Part shown: positions 56,227 through 64,000 of the stretch, piece after piece
Position numbering within the stretch: the stretch's first letter is position 1
Layout of the letters: each line of letters starts with the position of its first letter
Source: Rhodobacteraceae bacterium DSL-40
GTDB lineage: Bacteria; Pseudomonadota; Alphaproteobacteria; Rhodobacterales; Rhodobacteraceae
Direction: 5' to 3'
Assembly (NCBI GenBank): GCA_003258405.1
Contig: QKPN01000001.1
Span: forward strand, 248,001 to 312,000
DNA: 64,000 nt
Position numbers and translations under genes: made by a program
The notes under the pieces: model-generated
The model's input: the letters and a program-made list of their open reading frames with translations, nothing else
The model's database searches: none
Told to the model about the DNA's origin: nothing

Positions 56227-57591
56227 TCAACGCACCGGATATTCGATCGGACCCAGCACGCTCTCCTCTTCCACGGTCCAGCCGCGGCGTTCGAGCGCCG
56301 CGCGCGCCTGATCCGAGACCCGGCCCGCCAGAACGAGGTTGTGGGACGTGGCGGCATCCCCGTCGAAGCGGGACAGGAAGGCGTCGAGCCGCTCAGTCCA
56401 GCTGAGATAATCCACCGGCGCCAGGATGACGACCGCGCCGCTGCCTGTCCTGCCGAAGGCAATCCCGTCGACGACGATCTCGACGAGCACCTCCCGCTCG
56501 AGATGATAGCGCTTCAGCATTTCCAGCGACTGGACCACGAAGCGGGCCTGGCCTTCGGAGCCGGCGCTGAGCGCCAGCGGGAGCACGCCCGCCCGCCCCG
56601 CGACGCCGTCAAGCGCCCGCAAGCTCGAGGCCAGCACCGCCTGCGCGCTGAGCGGGTAGAGGGCACTGCGCAGCAGCCGGTCGGTCTCCTCGCGGCTGGC
56701 GCCCGCGGCAAGCAGGGCCTTTTCGATCTCGACGCGCAGATCGCCCGGCGGCGTGTCCCAGACCCAGTCCGTCATGGTCGAGGTGGCCGAAATGAGCGCG
56801 CCGCCGGGGATCATGCTGGTGACGATGTTGAACCCGAGCCCGCCGGCGAAGGCGGCCCAGCTGACGTCGTCGAGCGCCGCCGCCAGCACGGGATTGGTGG
56901 TGTAGGGATCGACCGCCAGCTCCTTGGCAAGACGGCGGCGCTGATCGTCATAGCCGAGAATGTTCGCCGCAACGCCGCCTCCGGCGCGGGCGATCGCTCC
57001 GGGCAGGGAGCCCGAAGGCGCGGCCGCGGCAGGCGCATCCGATCCGCCAGGCAGCTGGGAGGCGGGTGCGCCCGCGGCACCCGGAGCGTTCCCGTGGCGG
57101 ACATCGTCGAGTTTCTGGAGGCCGGTCCTGACCGAGCGGCTGGTCCGGTTGAAGAACCGCCCCACACCCTCCGGCACGCCTTCGAGCGTCTCCTTGGGAT
57201 GGGTCGCGAGGGTGCGCAGCCCCCCGGCAGTGCTCCTCGCGGTTTCCGCAGCCGCCGTCTGGAACTGCTCGTCGTTCCGCACCTCTTCGAGGGCTGCGAG
57301 CGCGCGGATGTCATCGACGCGCACCGCAAGCATGCCCGGGCCCGACGCGGTGAAGGTGCCGAAGGGTGAGGATATGGTGAAGGTTGCCATGAACCCGTCC
57401 GTGGGGACGGCCCCGGCGATGGTGTAGTTCTCGCCGACGAGGGGGATGCCGCCCGCGAGGTCCAGGGCGTCAAGGACCGGCGGCGTCTCGAACTCCGCGG
57501 CGGCGCAGATGACGGGCAGGGCGCTCAGCAGGGCGCCCAGGGCGGCGGGGAGGCGACCCCGGAGACGTCTCTCGTGCAGGGATATGCGCAT
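56227..57591 (-). CDS. Exported protein of unknown function, 454 aa
   Basis: From ATG 57591 it carries a signal peptide (MRISLHERRLRGRLPAALGA, hydrophobic, cleavage near AAA-EF). The middle has low-complexity Ala/Gly/Pro stretches and a paired helical region, FNRTSRSVRTGLQKLDDVRHG. The second half is alpha-helical with VVEIVVDGIAFGRTGSGAVVIL and a C-terminal WTERLDAFLSRFDGDA segment. No catalytic motif seen. The frame upstream of 57591 to 57723 lacks a signal and is rejected as the start. Confidence 0.65.
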   Translation of the reverse strand: MRISLHERRLRGRLPAALGALLSALPVICAAAEFETPPVLDALDLAGGIPLVGENYTIAGAVPTDGFMATFTISSPFGTFTASGPGMLAVRVDDIRALAALEEVRNDEQFQTAAAETARSTAGGLRTLATHPKETLEGVPEGVGRFFNRTSRSVRTGLQKLDDVRHGNAPGAAGAPASQLPGGSDAPAAAAPSGSLPGAIARAGGGVAANILGYDDQRRRLAKELAVDPYTTNPVLAAALDDVSWAAFAGGLGFNIVTSMIPGGALISATSTMTDWVWDTPPGDLRVEIEKALLAAGASREETDRLLRSALYPLSAQAVLASSLRALDGVAGRAGVLPLALSAGSEGQARFVVQSLEMLKRYHLEREVLVEIVVDGIAFGRTGSGAVVILAPVDYLSWTERLDAFLSRFDGDAATSHNLVLAGRVSDQARAALERRGWTVEEESVLGPIEYPVR

Positions 57592-57775
57592 TCGCTCAAC
57601 GCCAGGATCGGGCATGCGGCGCTCCGGAACGACAGGCCTCATGCGGATTGCGATTTGGACCGGTATCCCGGGATCTATAGCGCGGCGATCGGGGCTTCTG
57701 AAGCGTGAACTGGCCCCCCGCACGTGGGGGCGCTCGGAGGGGGGCCGCCCGCCCGGTCGGCAGTCCCTCCCGGCG

Positions 57776-59161
57776 TCAGGCCGGGATGCGCCCCCAGAGG
57801 TCGTATTCGGAGGCTTCCTCGACCTCGACGGTGAGGATGTCGCCGGGGCTCAGGCCCTCGAAATCCTCGTCGATGAAGAGGTTGCCGTCGATCTCGGGCG
57901 CATCCGCCTTGGTGCGGCAGGTTGCGGCCTCGTCATCGACCTCGTCGACGATCACCTCGAGGGTGCGGCCTACCTTGGCGGCGAGCTTCGCCGCGCTGAT
58001 CGCCTGGGCCTTCTCCATGAACCGCTCCCAGCGCTCCTGCTTGACCTCCGGGGCCACGTGATCGGGCAGGGCGTTGGCGCGGGCTCCGGCGACGTTCTCG
58101 TACTGGAAGCAGCCGACGCGGTCGAGCTGGGCCTCGTCGAGCCAGTCGAGCAGGTGCTGGAACTCGGCCTCCGTCTCGCCGGGGAAGCCCACGATAAAGG
58201 TGGAGCGCAGCGTGATCTCGGGGCAGTCGGCGCGCCAGCGGGCGATCTCGTCGAGGGTCTTCGCGGATGCCGCCGGGCGGGCCATGCGCCGGAGCACGTC
58301 CGGATGGCTGTGCTGGAAGGGGATGTCGAGATAGGGCAGGATGCCGCCCCCGGCCATGAGCGGGATCAGGTCGCGCACATGGGGGTAGGGGTAGACATAG
58401 TGGAGCCGGACCCAGGCGCCGAGCTGACCAAGCTCGCGGGCCAGCTCGGTGAGGTGGGTGCGGACCTCCCGGCCCTTCCACGGGTGGGTGTCATGGCGGC
58501 GGTCGAGCCCGTAGGCGGAGGTGTCCTGGCTGATGACGAGGAGCTCGCGGACGCCGGCCTCCACCAGCTTCTCGGCCTCGCGCAGCACGGCATGAACCGG
58601 GCGCGAGACCAGCTTTCCGCGCATGTCCGGAATGATGCAGAACTTGCACTTGTGGTTACAGCCCTCGGAGATCTTGAGATAGCTGTAGTGGCGCGGGGTG
58701 AGGCGAACGCCGGTGGCGGGCAGGAGGTCCACGAAGGGATCGGGCGCGGGGGGCACGGCGGTGTGCACCGCGTCGAGCACGGCCTCGTACTGGTGCGGGC
58801 CGGTGACGGCGAGCACGGAGGGATGCGTGCCGCGGATGTATTCCTCCTCGGCGCCGAGACAGCCGGTGACGAGCACGCGGCCGTTCTCCTTCAGCGCCTC
58901 GCCGATCGCCTCGAGGCTCTCGGCCTTGGCGCTGTCGAGAAAGCCGCAGGTGTTGACGATGACCGCATCCGCCCCGGCATAGTCGGGCGAGATGGCGTAG
59001 CCCTCGGCGCGCAGGCGGGTGAGGATGCGTTCGCTGTCGACCAGCGCCTTGGGGCAGCCGAGCGAGACCATGCCGATCCGGGGCTGTCCGGGACGGGCTT
59101 CATCGGGCAGGCGCGCCGCGGGCGCGAGGTCCGGGCGGAGATCGGGAGGGTTCTGGGCCAT
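57776..59161 (-). CDS. rimO: Ribosomal protein S12 methylthiotransferase
   Basis: The 461-aa radical-SAM enzyme modifies Asp88 of ribosomal protein S12. Start ATG 59161; a TTG at 59173 is less likely. Features: [27 protein letters not shown] and [10 protein letters not shown] of the UPF0004 domain, then CxxxCxxC in [32 protein letters not shown] and a C-terminal TRAM domain. It is a paralogue of miaB; GCPKALVD and SGHPHV-like spacing favour rimO. Confidence 0.96.
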   Translation of the reverse strand: MAQNPPDLRPDLAPAARLPDEARPGQPRIGMVSLGCPKALVDSERILTRLRAEGYAISPDYAGADAVIVNTCGFLDSAKAESLEAIGEALKENGRVLVTGCLGAEEEYIRGTHPSVLAVTGPHQYEAVLDAVHTAVPPAPDPFVDLLPATGVRLTPRHYSYLKISEGCNHKCKFCIIPDMRGKLVSRPVHAVLREAEKLVEAGVRELLVISQDTSAYGLDRRHDTHPWKGREVRTHLTELARELGQLGAWVRLHYVYPYPHVRDLIPLMAGGGILPYLDIPFQHSHPDVLRRMARPAASAKTLDEIARWRADCPEITLRSTFIVGFPGETEAEFQHLLDWLDEAQLDRVGCFQYENVAGARANALPDHVAPEVKQERWERFMEKAQAISAAKLAAKVGRTLEVIVDEVDDEAATCRTKADAPEIDGNLFIDEDFEGLSPGDILTVEVEEASEYDLWGRIPA

Positions 59162-59303
59162 GGGCCGGGCCAATAGCCCAAAACCGCCCCAAGCGGAACG
59201 GGAAAGTGCGGGCGCACCCGGGGCGGGATCGCCTTGAGCTGGTGGCCGGTATGACGCAGAGTGGCCGCGCCGATTTCAGGAAAACAAAGAGTTCGCTGCT
59301 GCA

Positions 59304-60320
59304 ATGACTGAACCCGCCACCGCCTGGACCCGCGCTCGCGCGCAGGAGATCCACGACAAGCCCTTCATGGATCTGCTTTTCGAGGCACAGACCGTCCATC
59401 GCGCGCATTTCGATCCGAATCGCGTGCAGATGTCGAAGCTGCTCTCGATCAAGACCGGGGGCTGCGCCGAGGATTGCGCCTATTGCGCGCAGTCGGCGCG
59501 GAATGGCGCGCAGATGCCCGCCTCGAAGCTCATCGAGGTCGAGCGGGTGATCGCGGAGGCGCGGAAGGCGCGGGACGAGGGCGCGACGCGCTACTGCATG
59601 GGTGCTGCCTGGCGGGAGCCGAAGGACCGTGACATGGAGGCGATCGTTGCCATGGTCGAAGGGGTGCGCGCGCTCGGGCTCGAGACCTGCATGACGCTGG
59701 GCATGCTGAGCGACGGGCAGGTGACGCAGCTCCGCAGCGCGGGCCTCGACTATTACAACCACAACATCGACACCTCGGAGCGCTTCTATCCCGAGGTGGT
59801 GACGACGCGGAGCTTTGCCGAGCGGATCGACACGCTGGAGCGGGTGCGCGCGGCGGGGATCAAGGTCTGTTCGGGGGGCATCCTCGGCATGGGCGAGGAG
59901 GCCGATGACCGCATCGACATGCTGGTGACGCTCGCCAATCTTGTCGAGCCGCCCGACAGCGTGCCGGTCAACATGCTGATGCCGCAGGCCGACACGCCGC
60001 TGGCGGATGCCGAGCCGATCGACCCGATCGCCTTTGTCCGGGTGATCGCGCTGGCCCGCATCATGATGCCGCGCGCCCATGTCCGCCTTTCGGCGGGCCG
60101 GAGCGCGATGTCCGACGAGATGCAGGCGCTCTGCTTCCTTGCCGGTGCCAATTCGATCTTTGTCGGCGACCGGCTGCTGACGGCCGGCAACCCGGACACC
60201 GACCGCGATGCGCAGCTCTTTGCGCGGCTGGGGATCCGGGCCGAGGGGCGGGCCGATCCGGCGGACGCGGCCGGCGCCCCGCCTTGCCCGGGCGACGCCC
60301 TGCAGGCGGCAGGGCGGTGA
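59304..60320 (+). CDS. bioB: Biotin synthase
   Basis: The 338-aa radical-SAM enzyme inserts sulfur into dethiobiotin. Cluster motif: [19 protein letters not shown] (C53, C57 and C60 region). Conserved [30 protein letters not shown] and [11 protein letters not shown] follow. It is 143 bp from rimO, divergent. Other bio genes are not in the window. Its last codon overlaps the amidotransferase start. Confidence 0.97.
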   Translation: MTEPATAWTRARAQEIHDKPFMDLLFEAQTVHRAHFDPNRVQMSKLLSIKTGGCAEDCAYCAQSARNGAQMPASKLIEVERVIAEARKARDEGATRYCMGAAWREPKDRDMEAIVAMVEGVRALGLETCMTLGMLSDGQVTQLRSAGLDYYNHNIDTSERFYPEVVTTRSFAERIDTLERVRAAGIKVCSGGILGMGEEADDRIDMLVTLANLVEPPDSVPVNMLMPQADTPLADAEPIDPIAFVRVIALARIMMPRAHVRLSAGRSAMSDEMQALCFLAGANSIFVGDRLLTAGNPDTDRDAQLFARLGIRAEGRADPADAAGAPPCPGDALQAAGR

Positions 60321-61072
60321 GACGGTTCCTCGTTCTCCAGCTCCGGCCCGAGGCGGAGGTCTCCGACAACGAGTTCGACGCCTTTCTCGCCAAGGGCGGG
60401 CTCGCGCCCGACGAGGTGCAGCGGGTGCGGCTCGAACAGGAGGAGCTGCCCGAGGGGCTCGATCTCGCCGAGTTCGCCGGGGTGATCGTCGGCGGGGGGC
60501 CGGGCTGCATCAGCGATGCGCCGGAGGCGAAACCGCCGGCGGAGGCGCGGATCGAGGCCGCGATTCTCGGGCTCATGCCGAAGATCACGCAGGCCGACAT
60601 CCCGTTTCTCGGCTGCTGCTACGGGATCGGCATCCTCGCCCATCATCTGGGCGGGGAGGTGAGCAAGGCCCGCTTTGGCGAGGGGGCCGGGCCGGTGACC
60701 TGCCGGATGACGGAGGCGGGGCGCGCCGACCCGCTGCTGGCCGGGATGCCGGCGCGTTTCGATGCGCTCGTCGGGCACAAGGAGGCGGTGCAGGCACTGC
60801 CGGAGGGATGCGTGCATCTGCTGGCCTCCGATCCGTGCCCGTTCCAGATGATCCGCTACCGGCGGAATGTCTATGCAACCCAGTTTCACCCCGAGGCCGA
60901 CGGCGATGTCTTCGCGCTGCGCATCCGGGTCTATCGCGACAAGGGGTATTTCCCACCCGAAGATGCCGCGCGCCTCACCGGGATATGCCGTGCGGCCTCG
61001 GTCGCGGCTCCGGCGAAGATCCTGGCGAATTTCGTCGCGCGCTACAGGCCCGCCGCGGGCGGGGTGGGCTGA
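60317..61072 (+). CDS. Class I glutamine amidotransferase (GMP-synthase-like)
   Basis: The GTG at 60317 overlaps the bioB stop (GTGA), giving 251 aa. It has [16 protein letters not shown] near residues 55-70 and the nucleophile C101 in [13 protein letters not shown]. The catalytic His-Glu pair is in [12 protein letters not shown] (about 190-200). It resembles stand-alone GuaA-N-like amidotransferases (YP_ type) with no synthetase domain. The acceptor is unknown. Its 3' end overlaps the NsrR-like gene, which runs the other way, by 31 bp. Confidence 0.88.
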   Translation: MRRFLVLQLRPEAEVSDNEFDAFLAKGGLAPDEVQRVRLEQEELPEGLDLAEFAGVIVGGGPGCISDAPEAKPPAEARIEAAILGLMPKITQADIPFLGCCYGIGILAHHLGGEVSKARFGEGAGPVTCRMTEAGRADPLLAGMPARFDALVGHKEAVQALPEGCVHLLASDPCPFQMIRYRRNVYATQFHPEADGDVFALRIRVYRDKGYFPPEDAARLTGICRAASVAAPAKILANFVARYRPAAGGVG

Positions 61073-61557
61073 GCCCGATGGTCGGGAGAGGCGTTGGGCG
61101 TGCGGCAGGTCGCGGTGAAGGCCTCGGGCATCGAGAGCACCGCCTCGAGCTGGCAGTTGTCGGTGACGAGATCGGCCAGCGTAAGCACATCGAGCGAGTC
61201 GTAGAAGGCGTTGAGCGCATTGGCGAGCGCCATCTTCAGCCGGCAGCAACCGGCGATCGGGCAGGCATTGCGCTCGGCATCGAAGCACTCGATGAACGGT
61301 ACCGACTGCTCGAGGGTGCGGAAGACCTCACCGACATTGATCTCCTCCGCCGGCCGGCCCAAGGTGACGCCGCCGTTGCGACCGCGCAGCGTCTTGAGAA
61401 ATCCGGCGTTGCCCAGCAGACTGATGACCTGCGCGAGGTGGTTTTCGGAGGCGTTGCAGGTCGCCGCGATATCCGCCTTGCGCAGGGCCGCACCGGGGTT
61501 TACTGCGCAGCACATGAGTGTCCGCATGGCAATGTTGGTCTTGATTGTCAGACGCAT
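61042..61557 (-). CDS. nsrR: Rrf2-family regulator, NsrR-like
   Basis: From ATG 61557 the product is 171 aa (MRLTIKTNIAMRTLMCCAVN). The winged helix carries the recognition segment LRKADIAATCNASENHLAQVISLLGNAGFLKTLRGRNGGVTLG. The iron-sulfur ligand cluster IECFDAERNACPIAGCCRLKMALANAL has C91, C99 and C104/C105, in the NsrR order. NsrR senses nitric oxide. It is divergent from cydDC across a 130-bp region. The Pro-rich C-terminal tail is longer than in E. coli NsrR. Confidence 0.88.
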   Translation of the reverse strand: MRLTIKTNIAMRTLMCCAVNPGAALRKADIAATCNASENHLAQVISLLGNAGFLKTLRGRNGGVTLGRPAEEINVGEVFRTLEQSVPFIECFDAERNACPIAGCCRLKMALANALNAFYDSLDVLTLADLVTDNCQLEAVLSMPEAFTATCRTPNASPDHRAQPTPPAAGL

Positions 61558-61621
61558 TGCGTGTTCCGCCTTCTGATGCCTGTGTCGAGGGACTGCATAA
61601 GCCCGGCCTTTCGCGCCCTCG

Positions 61622-61635
61622 TTGATCCGCATCAA
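61622..61635. promoter_or_regulatory. Perfect FNR/FnrL binding site
   Basis: TTGATccgcATCAA is an exact match to the FNR consensus, 53 bp before the cydD start and 65 bp upstream of nsrR. It predicts control by oxygen through FnrL for one or both genes. An A-rich stretch follows it. Confidence 0.75.
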
Positions 61636-61687
61636 CCGGATCGGAAAAAAACACGCATTTTCGATATCGCGATTCCCGGGGGCCAGA

Positions 61688-63379
61688 ATGGCTGACGCAC
61701 CCGATGCCGCGAAGCGCCGCCTGAAGGCGCTTGTCTCCCCTGTGAAGGCACGGCTCTCGCGCGCGGGCGGGCTTGCGGTGACGGCCGAGCTGCTCTGGAT
61801 CCCGCAGGCCGGCGTGATCGCGCTGGGGCTCGGGGGGCTCCTGGGCGCGGGCGCGACGGCGCTCGATCCCTTCCTTGCCGCCGGGCTCTTTGCGCTCCTC
61901 GGGCTCCTGCGGCACGGGCTCGACGCCTGGGCGGCGCGGTTCACCTTCGAGGCCGCCGATGCGGTGGTGGCAGGCGCGCGCGCCGAGCTGGTGGCGGCCG
62001 AGAGCCTGCGCTCGCCGCAGGACGGCGCCCGGCCTGCCTCGGCGGAGATCGCGGCCCTCGCGGGCGAGAAGCTCGCCGCGCTCCGGCCCTATCTGCTGCG
62101 GTACCGCCCCGCCCAGCTCCGGGTGATGACGGTGCCCTTCGTGATCGCGGTGGCGGCGGTGCTACCGGTTTCCTGGGCGGTGTTCCTGATCCTGATGGTG
62201 GCGGGGCCCCTCATTCCGGTCTTCATGGCGCTGGTGGGCTTTGCCGCACGGGAAGCGAGCGAGAAGCAGATGGTCGAGGTGGGCCAGCTCAATGCGCTCC
62301 TGCTCGAGCGGCTGGCGGCGCTCGTCGACATCCGGCTTCTCGATGCGCGGGCGCGCGCGGTTTCGGGGTTCGCGGCGGCGGCGGACGGGCTCCGGGCGCG
62401 GACGATGGCGGTGCTGCGCATCGCCTTTCTGTCCTCGACGGTGCTCGAGCTCTTCTCGGCGCTCGGCGTCGCGATGGTTGCGGTCTATGTCGGGTTTGCC
62501 CTTCTCGGCGAGATCGGCTTCGGCGCCTGGGCAACGCCGCTCGATCTGCGCGAGGGGATCTTCGTGCTGATGCTGGCGCCCGCCTTCTTCCAGCCGCTGC
62601 GCGATCTGGCGGCAGCCTGGCACGACCGGGCGGCCGCGGTGGCGGTGGCGGGCGAGCTGGCGGCGCGGGACGAGAGCCGGGCGCGGCGGATCCTCGGGCA
62701 GGGCAGCGCGGCCGAACCGCTGCCCGGACCCGCCGCGATCGCGATCCGGGGCCTCTCCTACATCACGCCCGCAGGGCGGCGGATCGCCTGGCCGGACTTC
62801 GAGGTCGCGCCGGGAGAGAGCCTCGCGATCCTCGGGCCGAGCGGGATCGGCAAATCGGCGCTGCTGGCGCTGCTCGGCGGGCTTGCCGCGGCGGAGGCCG
62901 GCGAGGTCCGGGTGGCGGACGTGCCCCTCGCGGACGGCACTGCCGATGCCTGGCGGGCGCGGCTCGGCTGGGTGGGTCAGGCGCCGCATTTCCTCGAGGC
63001 AAGCCTCCGGGTCAATCTCACGCTCGGTGCGGGCAAGGTGGCGGAGGCGCGGCTCGCGGAGGCGCTGGCGCTGGCGGAGGCGGGCGAAATCGTCGCACGT
63101 TTGCCGCACGGGCTCGGGGCGCGGCTCGGCGAGGCCGGGGCCGGGGTCTCGGGCGGCGAGGCGCGGCGGCTGATGGTGGCGCGCGCCGCCCTCCGGGCGC
63201 CCGACGTGATCCTCGCCGACGAGCCCACTGCCGATCTCGACGCCCGGACCGCGGCCAGCGTGACCGAGGGGCTTCTGCGGCTGAATGCCGGCGGGGCGAC
63301 CCTCATCGTCGCGACCCACGATCCGGCGCTCGCCGCCCGAATGGGGCGGCAGATCCGGCTTGCGGAGGCGGAGGCATGA
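61688..63379 (+). CDS. cydD: Thiol-reductant ABC exporter subunit CydD
   Basis: The 563-aa half-transporter starts at ATG 61688. Six membrane helices (about 40-330) precede an ATPase with Walker A LGPSGIGKSALLALLGG (about residue 388), ABC signature GVSGGEARRLMVARA (about 487) and Walker B VILADEPTADLDARTAA. CydDC exports glutathione/cysteine to the periplasm for cytochrome bd assembly. It overlaps cydC by 4 bp (ATGA). Confidence 0.95.
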   Translation: MADAPDAAKRRLKALVSPVKARLSRAGGLAVTAELLWIPQAGVIALGLGGLLGAGATALDPFLAAGLFALLGLLRHGLDAWAARFTFEAADAVVAGARAELVAAESLRSPQDGARPASAEIAALAGEKLAALRPYLLRYRPAQLRVMTVPFVIAVAAVLPVSWAVFLILMVAGPLIPVFMALVGFAAREASEKQMVEVGQLNALLLERLAALVDIRLLDARARAVSGFAAAADGLRARTMAVLRIAFLSSTVLELFSALGVAMVAVYVGFALLGEIGFGAWATPLDLREGIFVLMLAPAFFQPLRDLAAAWHDRAAAVAVAGELAARDESRARRILGQGSAAEPLPGPAAIAIRGLSYITPAGRRIAWPDFEVAPGESLAILGPSGIGKSALLALLGGLAAAEAGEVRVADVPLADGTADAWRARLGWVGQAPHFLEASLRVNLTLGAGKVAEARLAEALALAEAGEIVARLPHGLGARLGEAGAGVSGGEARRLMVARAALRAPDVILADEPTADLDARTAASVTEGLLRLNAGGATLIVATHDPALAARMGRQIRLAEAEA

Positions 63380-64000
63380 GCGCGCTTCGCTTCATTGCCC
63401 GGCACATCTGGGCCGAGCAGCGGCGGACCTGGCTCACCGGGCTCCTGCTCGCGACGCTGGTGCTGGCGGCCGGCATCGGGCTGCTCGGCCTCTCGGGCTG
63501 GTTCGTGACGGCGTCGGGTGCGGCGGGGCTGGCCGGGATCGGCATCGCCTTTGATTTCTTCCGGCCCTCGGCGGGGGTGCGGCTGCTGGCGATGGGGCGG
63601 ACGGCAGCGCGCTATGGCGAGCGGCTCGTCACCCATGACGCGACGCTCCGGAGCCTCGCGGCGCTGCGCGCGGCCCTGCTCGGAGCGCTTGCAGGGTTGC
63701 CCTACCGGGAGATGGTGCGGGTCCGGGGCGCGCGCGCGCTCAACCGGATCACCGCGGATGTCGATGCGCTCGACGGCCTGCCGCTCCGGTTGGTGATCCC
63801 GCTCGTGGCAGGGCTCACGGCCCTTCTGGGCACGCTCGCGCTCCTTGCCTGGCTCACGGCGCCGGTGCTGGCGCTCTGGTCGGTGCTCTCCTACGCCGCC
63901 GGGCTGGCGGCGGCGCTCGCCTTCGTCGCGCTCAGGAGCCGGGCGGAGGCGCGGCGGGCCGAAACCGGGTTTCAGGCGCTCCGGACGCGGGTCGTCGACA
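63376..64000 (+). CDS. cydC: Thiol-reductant ABC exporter subunit CydC, 5' part only
   Basis: The ATG at 63376 overlaps the cydD stop. 208 residues are visible, mostly the membrane domain: ARHIWAEQRRTWLTGLLLATLVLAAGIGLLGLSGWFVTASG, FFRPSAGVRLLAMGRTAARYGERLVTHDATLRSLAALR, then VRGARALNRITADVDALDGLPLRLV. The ATPase half is beyond the window. With cydD it forms the heterodimer. Confidence 0.95.
   Translation, partial: MSALRFIARHIWAEQRRTWLTGLLLATLVLAAGIGLLGLSGWFVTASGAAGLAGIGIAFDFFRPSAGVRLLAMGRTAARYGERLVTHDATLRSLAALRAALLGALAGLPYREMVRVRGARALNRITADVDALDGLPLRLVIPLVAGLTALLGTLALLAWLTAPVLALWSVLSYAAGLAAALAFVALRSRAEARRAETGFQALRTRVVD

Overview
The window is a chromosomal segment of a GC-rich alphaproteobacterium, most likely Rhodobacterales/Rhodobacteraceae. 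The evidence is gene content and order: xerD-aroK-aroB, secG-pyrG, a miaB-phoH-ybeY-corC-lnt run, a MucR/Ros regulator, a perfect FNR-type box beside cydDC and a VPLPA-type CTERM protein. Strong codon bias produces very long antisense open frames that are not genes. I found no rRNA, tRNA, CRISPR array, insertion sequence or prophage. The genus cannot be named from the sequence alone.

Layout. 1-7 kb: a truncated CNNM membrane protein, xerD, a large exported protein of unknown function and a 42-residue membrane peptide on the minus strand; divergently aroK-aroB; then an OmpV-like porin convergent with a TerB-domain gene. 7-11.7 kb: a CAP-domain/CFI-box protein, a YjhX/YjhQ toxin-antitoxin-like pair, pyrG and secG. 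11.7-12.6 kb is a gene-poor gap. 12.6-19.4 kb: ilvC divergent from two overlapping Lrp/AsnC genes, a UbiH-like hydroxylase, a pyrimidine 5'-nucleotidase, a GntR regulator next to a 20-bp palindrome, and a membrane glycosyltransferase with a GspE-N-type domain. 19.6-31.3 kb: panC-panB, a lipoprotein, an M3 peptidase, mucR and the miaB-phoH-ybeY-corC-lnt block, ending in an XRE regulator. 31.6-39.2 kb: rpsD with a structured leader, MFS and MATE transporters, msrA and a complete pqqABCDE operon. 39.5-40.6 kb: an AT-rich island with one DUF2971 gene.

40.6-50.8 kb, mostly minus strand: lepA, a Pro/Ala-rich membrane protein, CoA-transferase subunits A and B separated by an SGNH-hydrolase-like gene and a GSCFA gene, a small protein with a decayed paralogue beside it, a membrane protein, and a ParA-type ATPase whose start codon lies in an 11-bp inverted repeat. 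51-57.6 kb: a GH13 alpha-glucosidase, an M32 carboxypeptidase, a hypothetical, a CTERM protein and a large exported hypothetical. 57.7-64 kb: rimO, bioB with an overlapping class I glutamine amidotransferase, an NsrR-like regulator, and cydD-cydC (cydC runs off the end) behind a perfect FNR box.

Most of the window is housekeeping: shikimate, pantothenate, CTP, branched-chain amino acid, biotin, PQQ and ubiquinone pathways, translation factors and envelope maturation. The least explained parts are the split CoA-transferase locus, the parA dyad with its membrane-protein partner, the DUF2971 island, the YjhX/YjhQ pair, the structured rpsD leader, and several conserved-looking but uncharacterised exported or membrane proteins.
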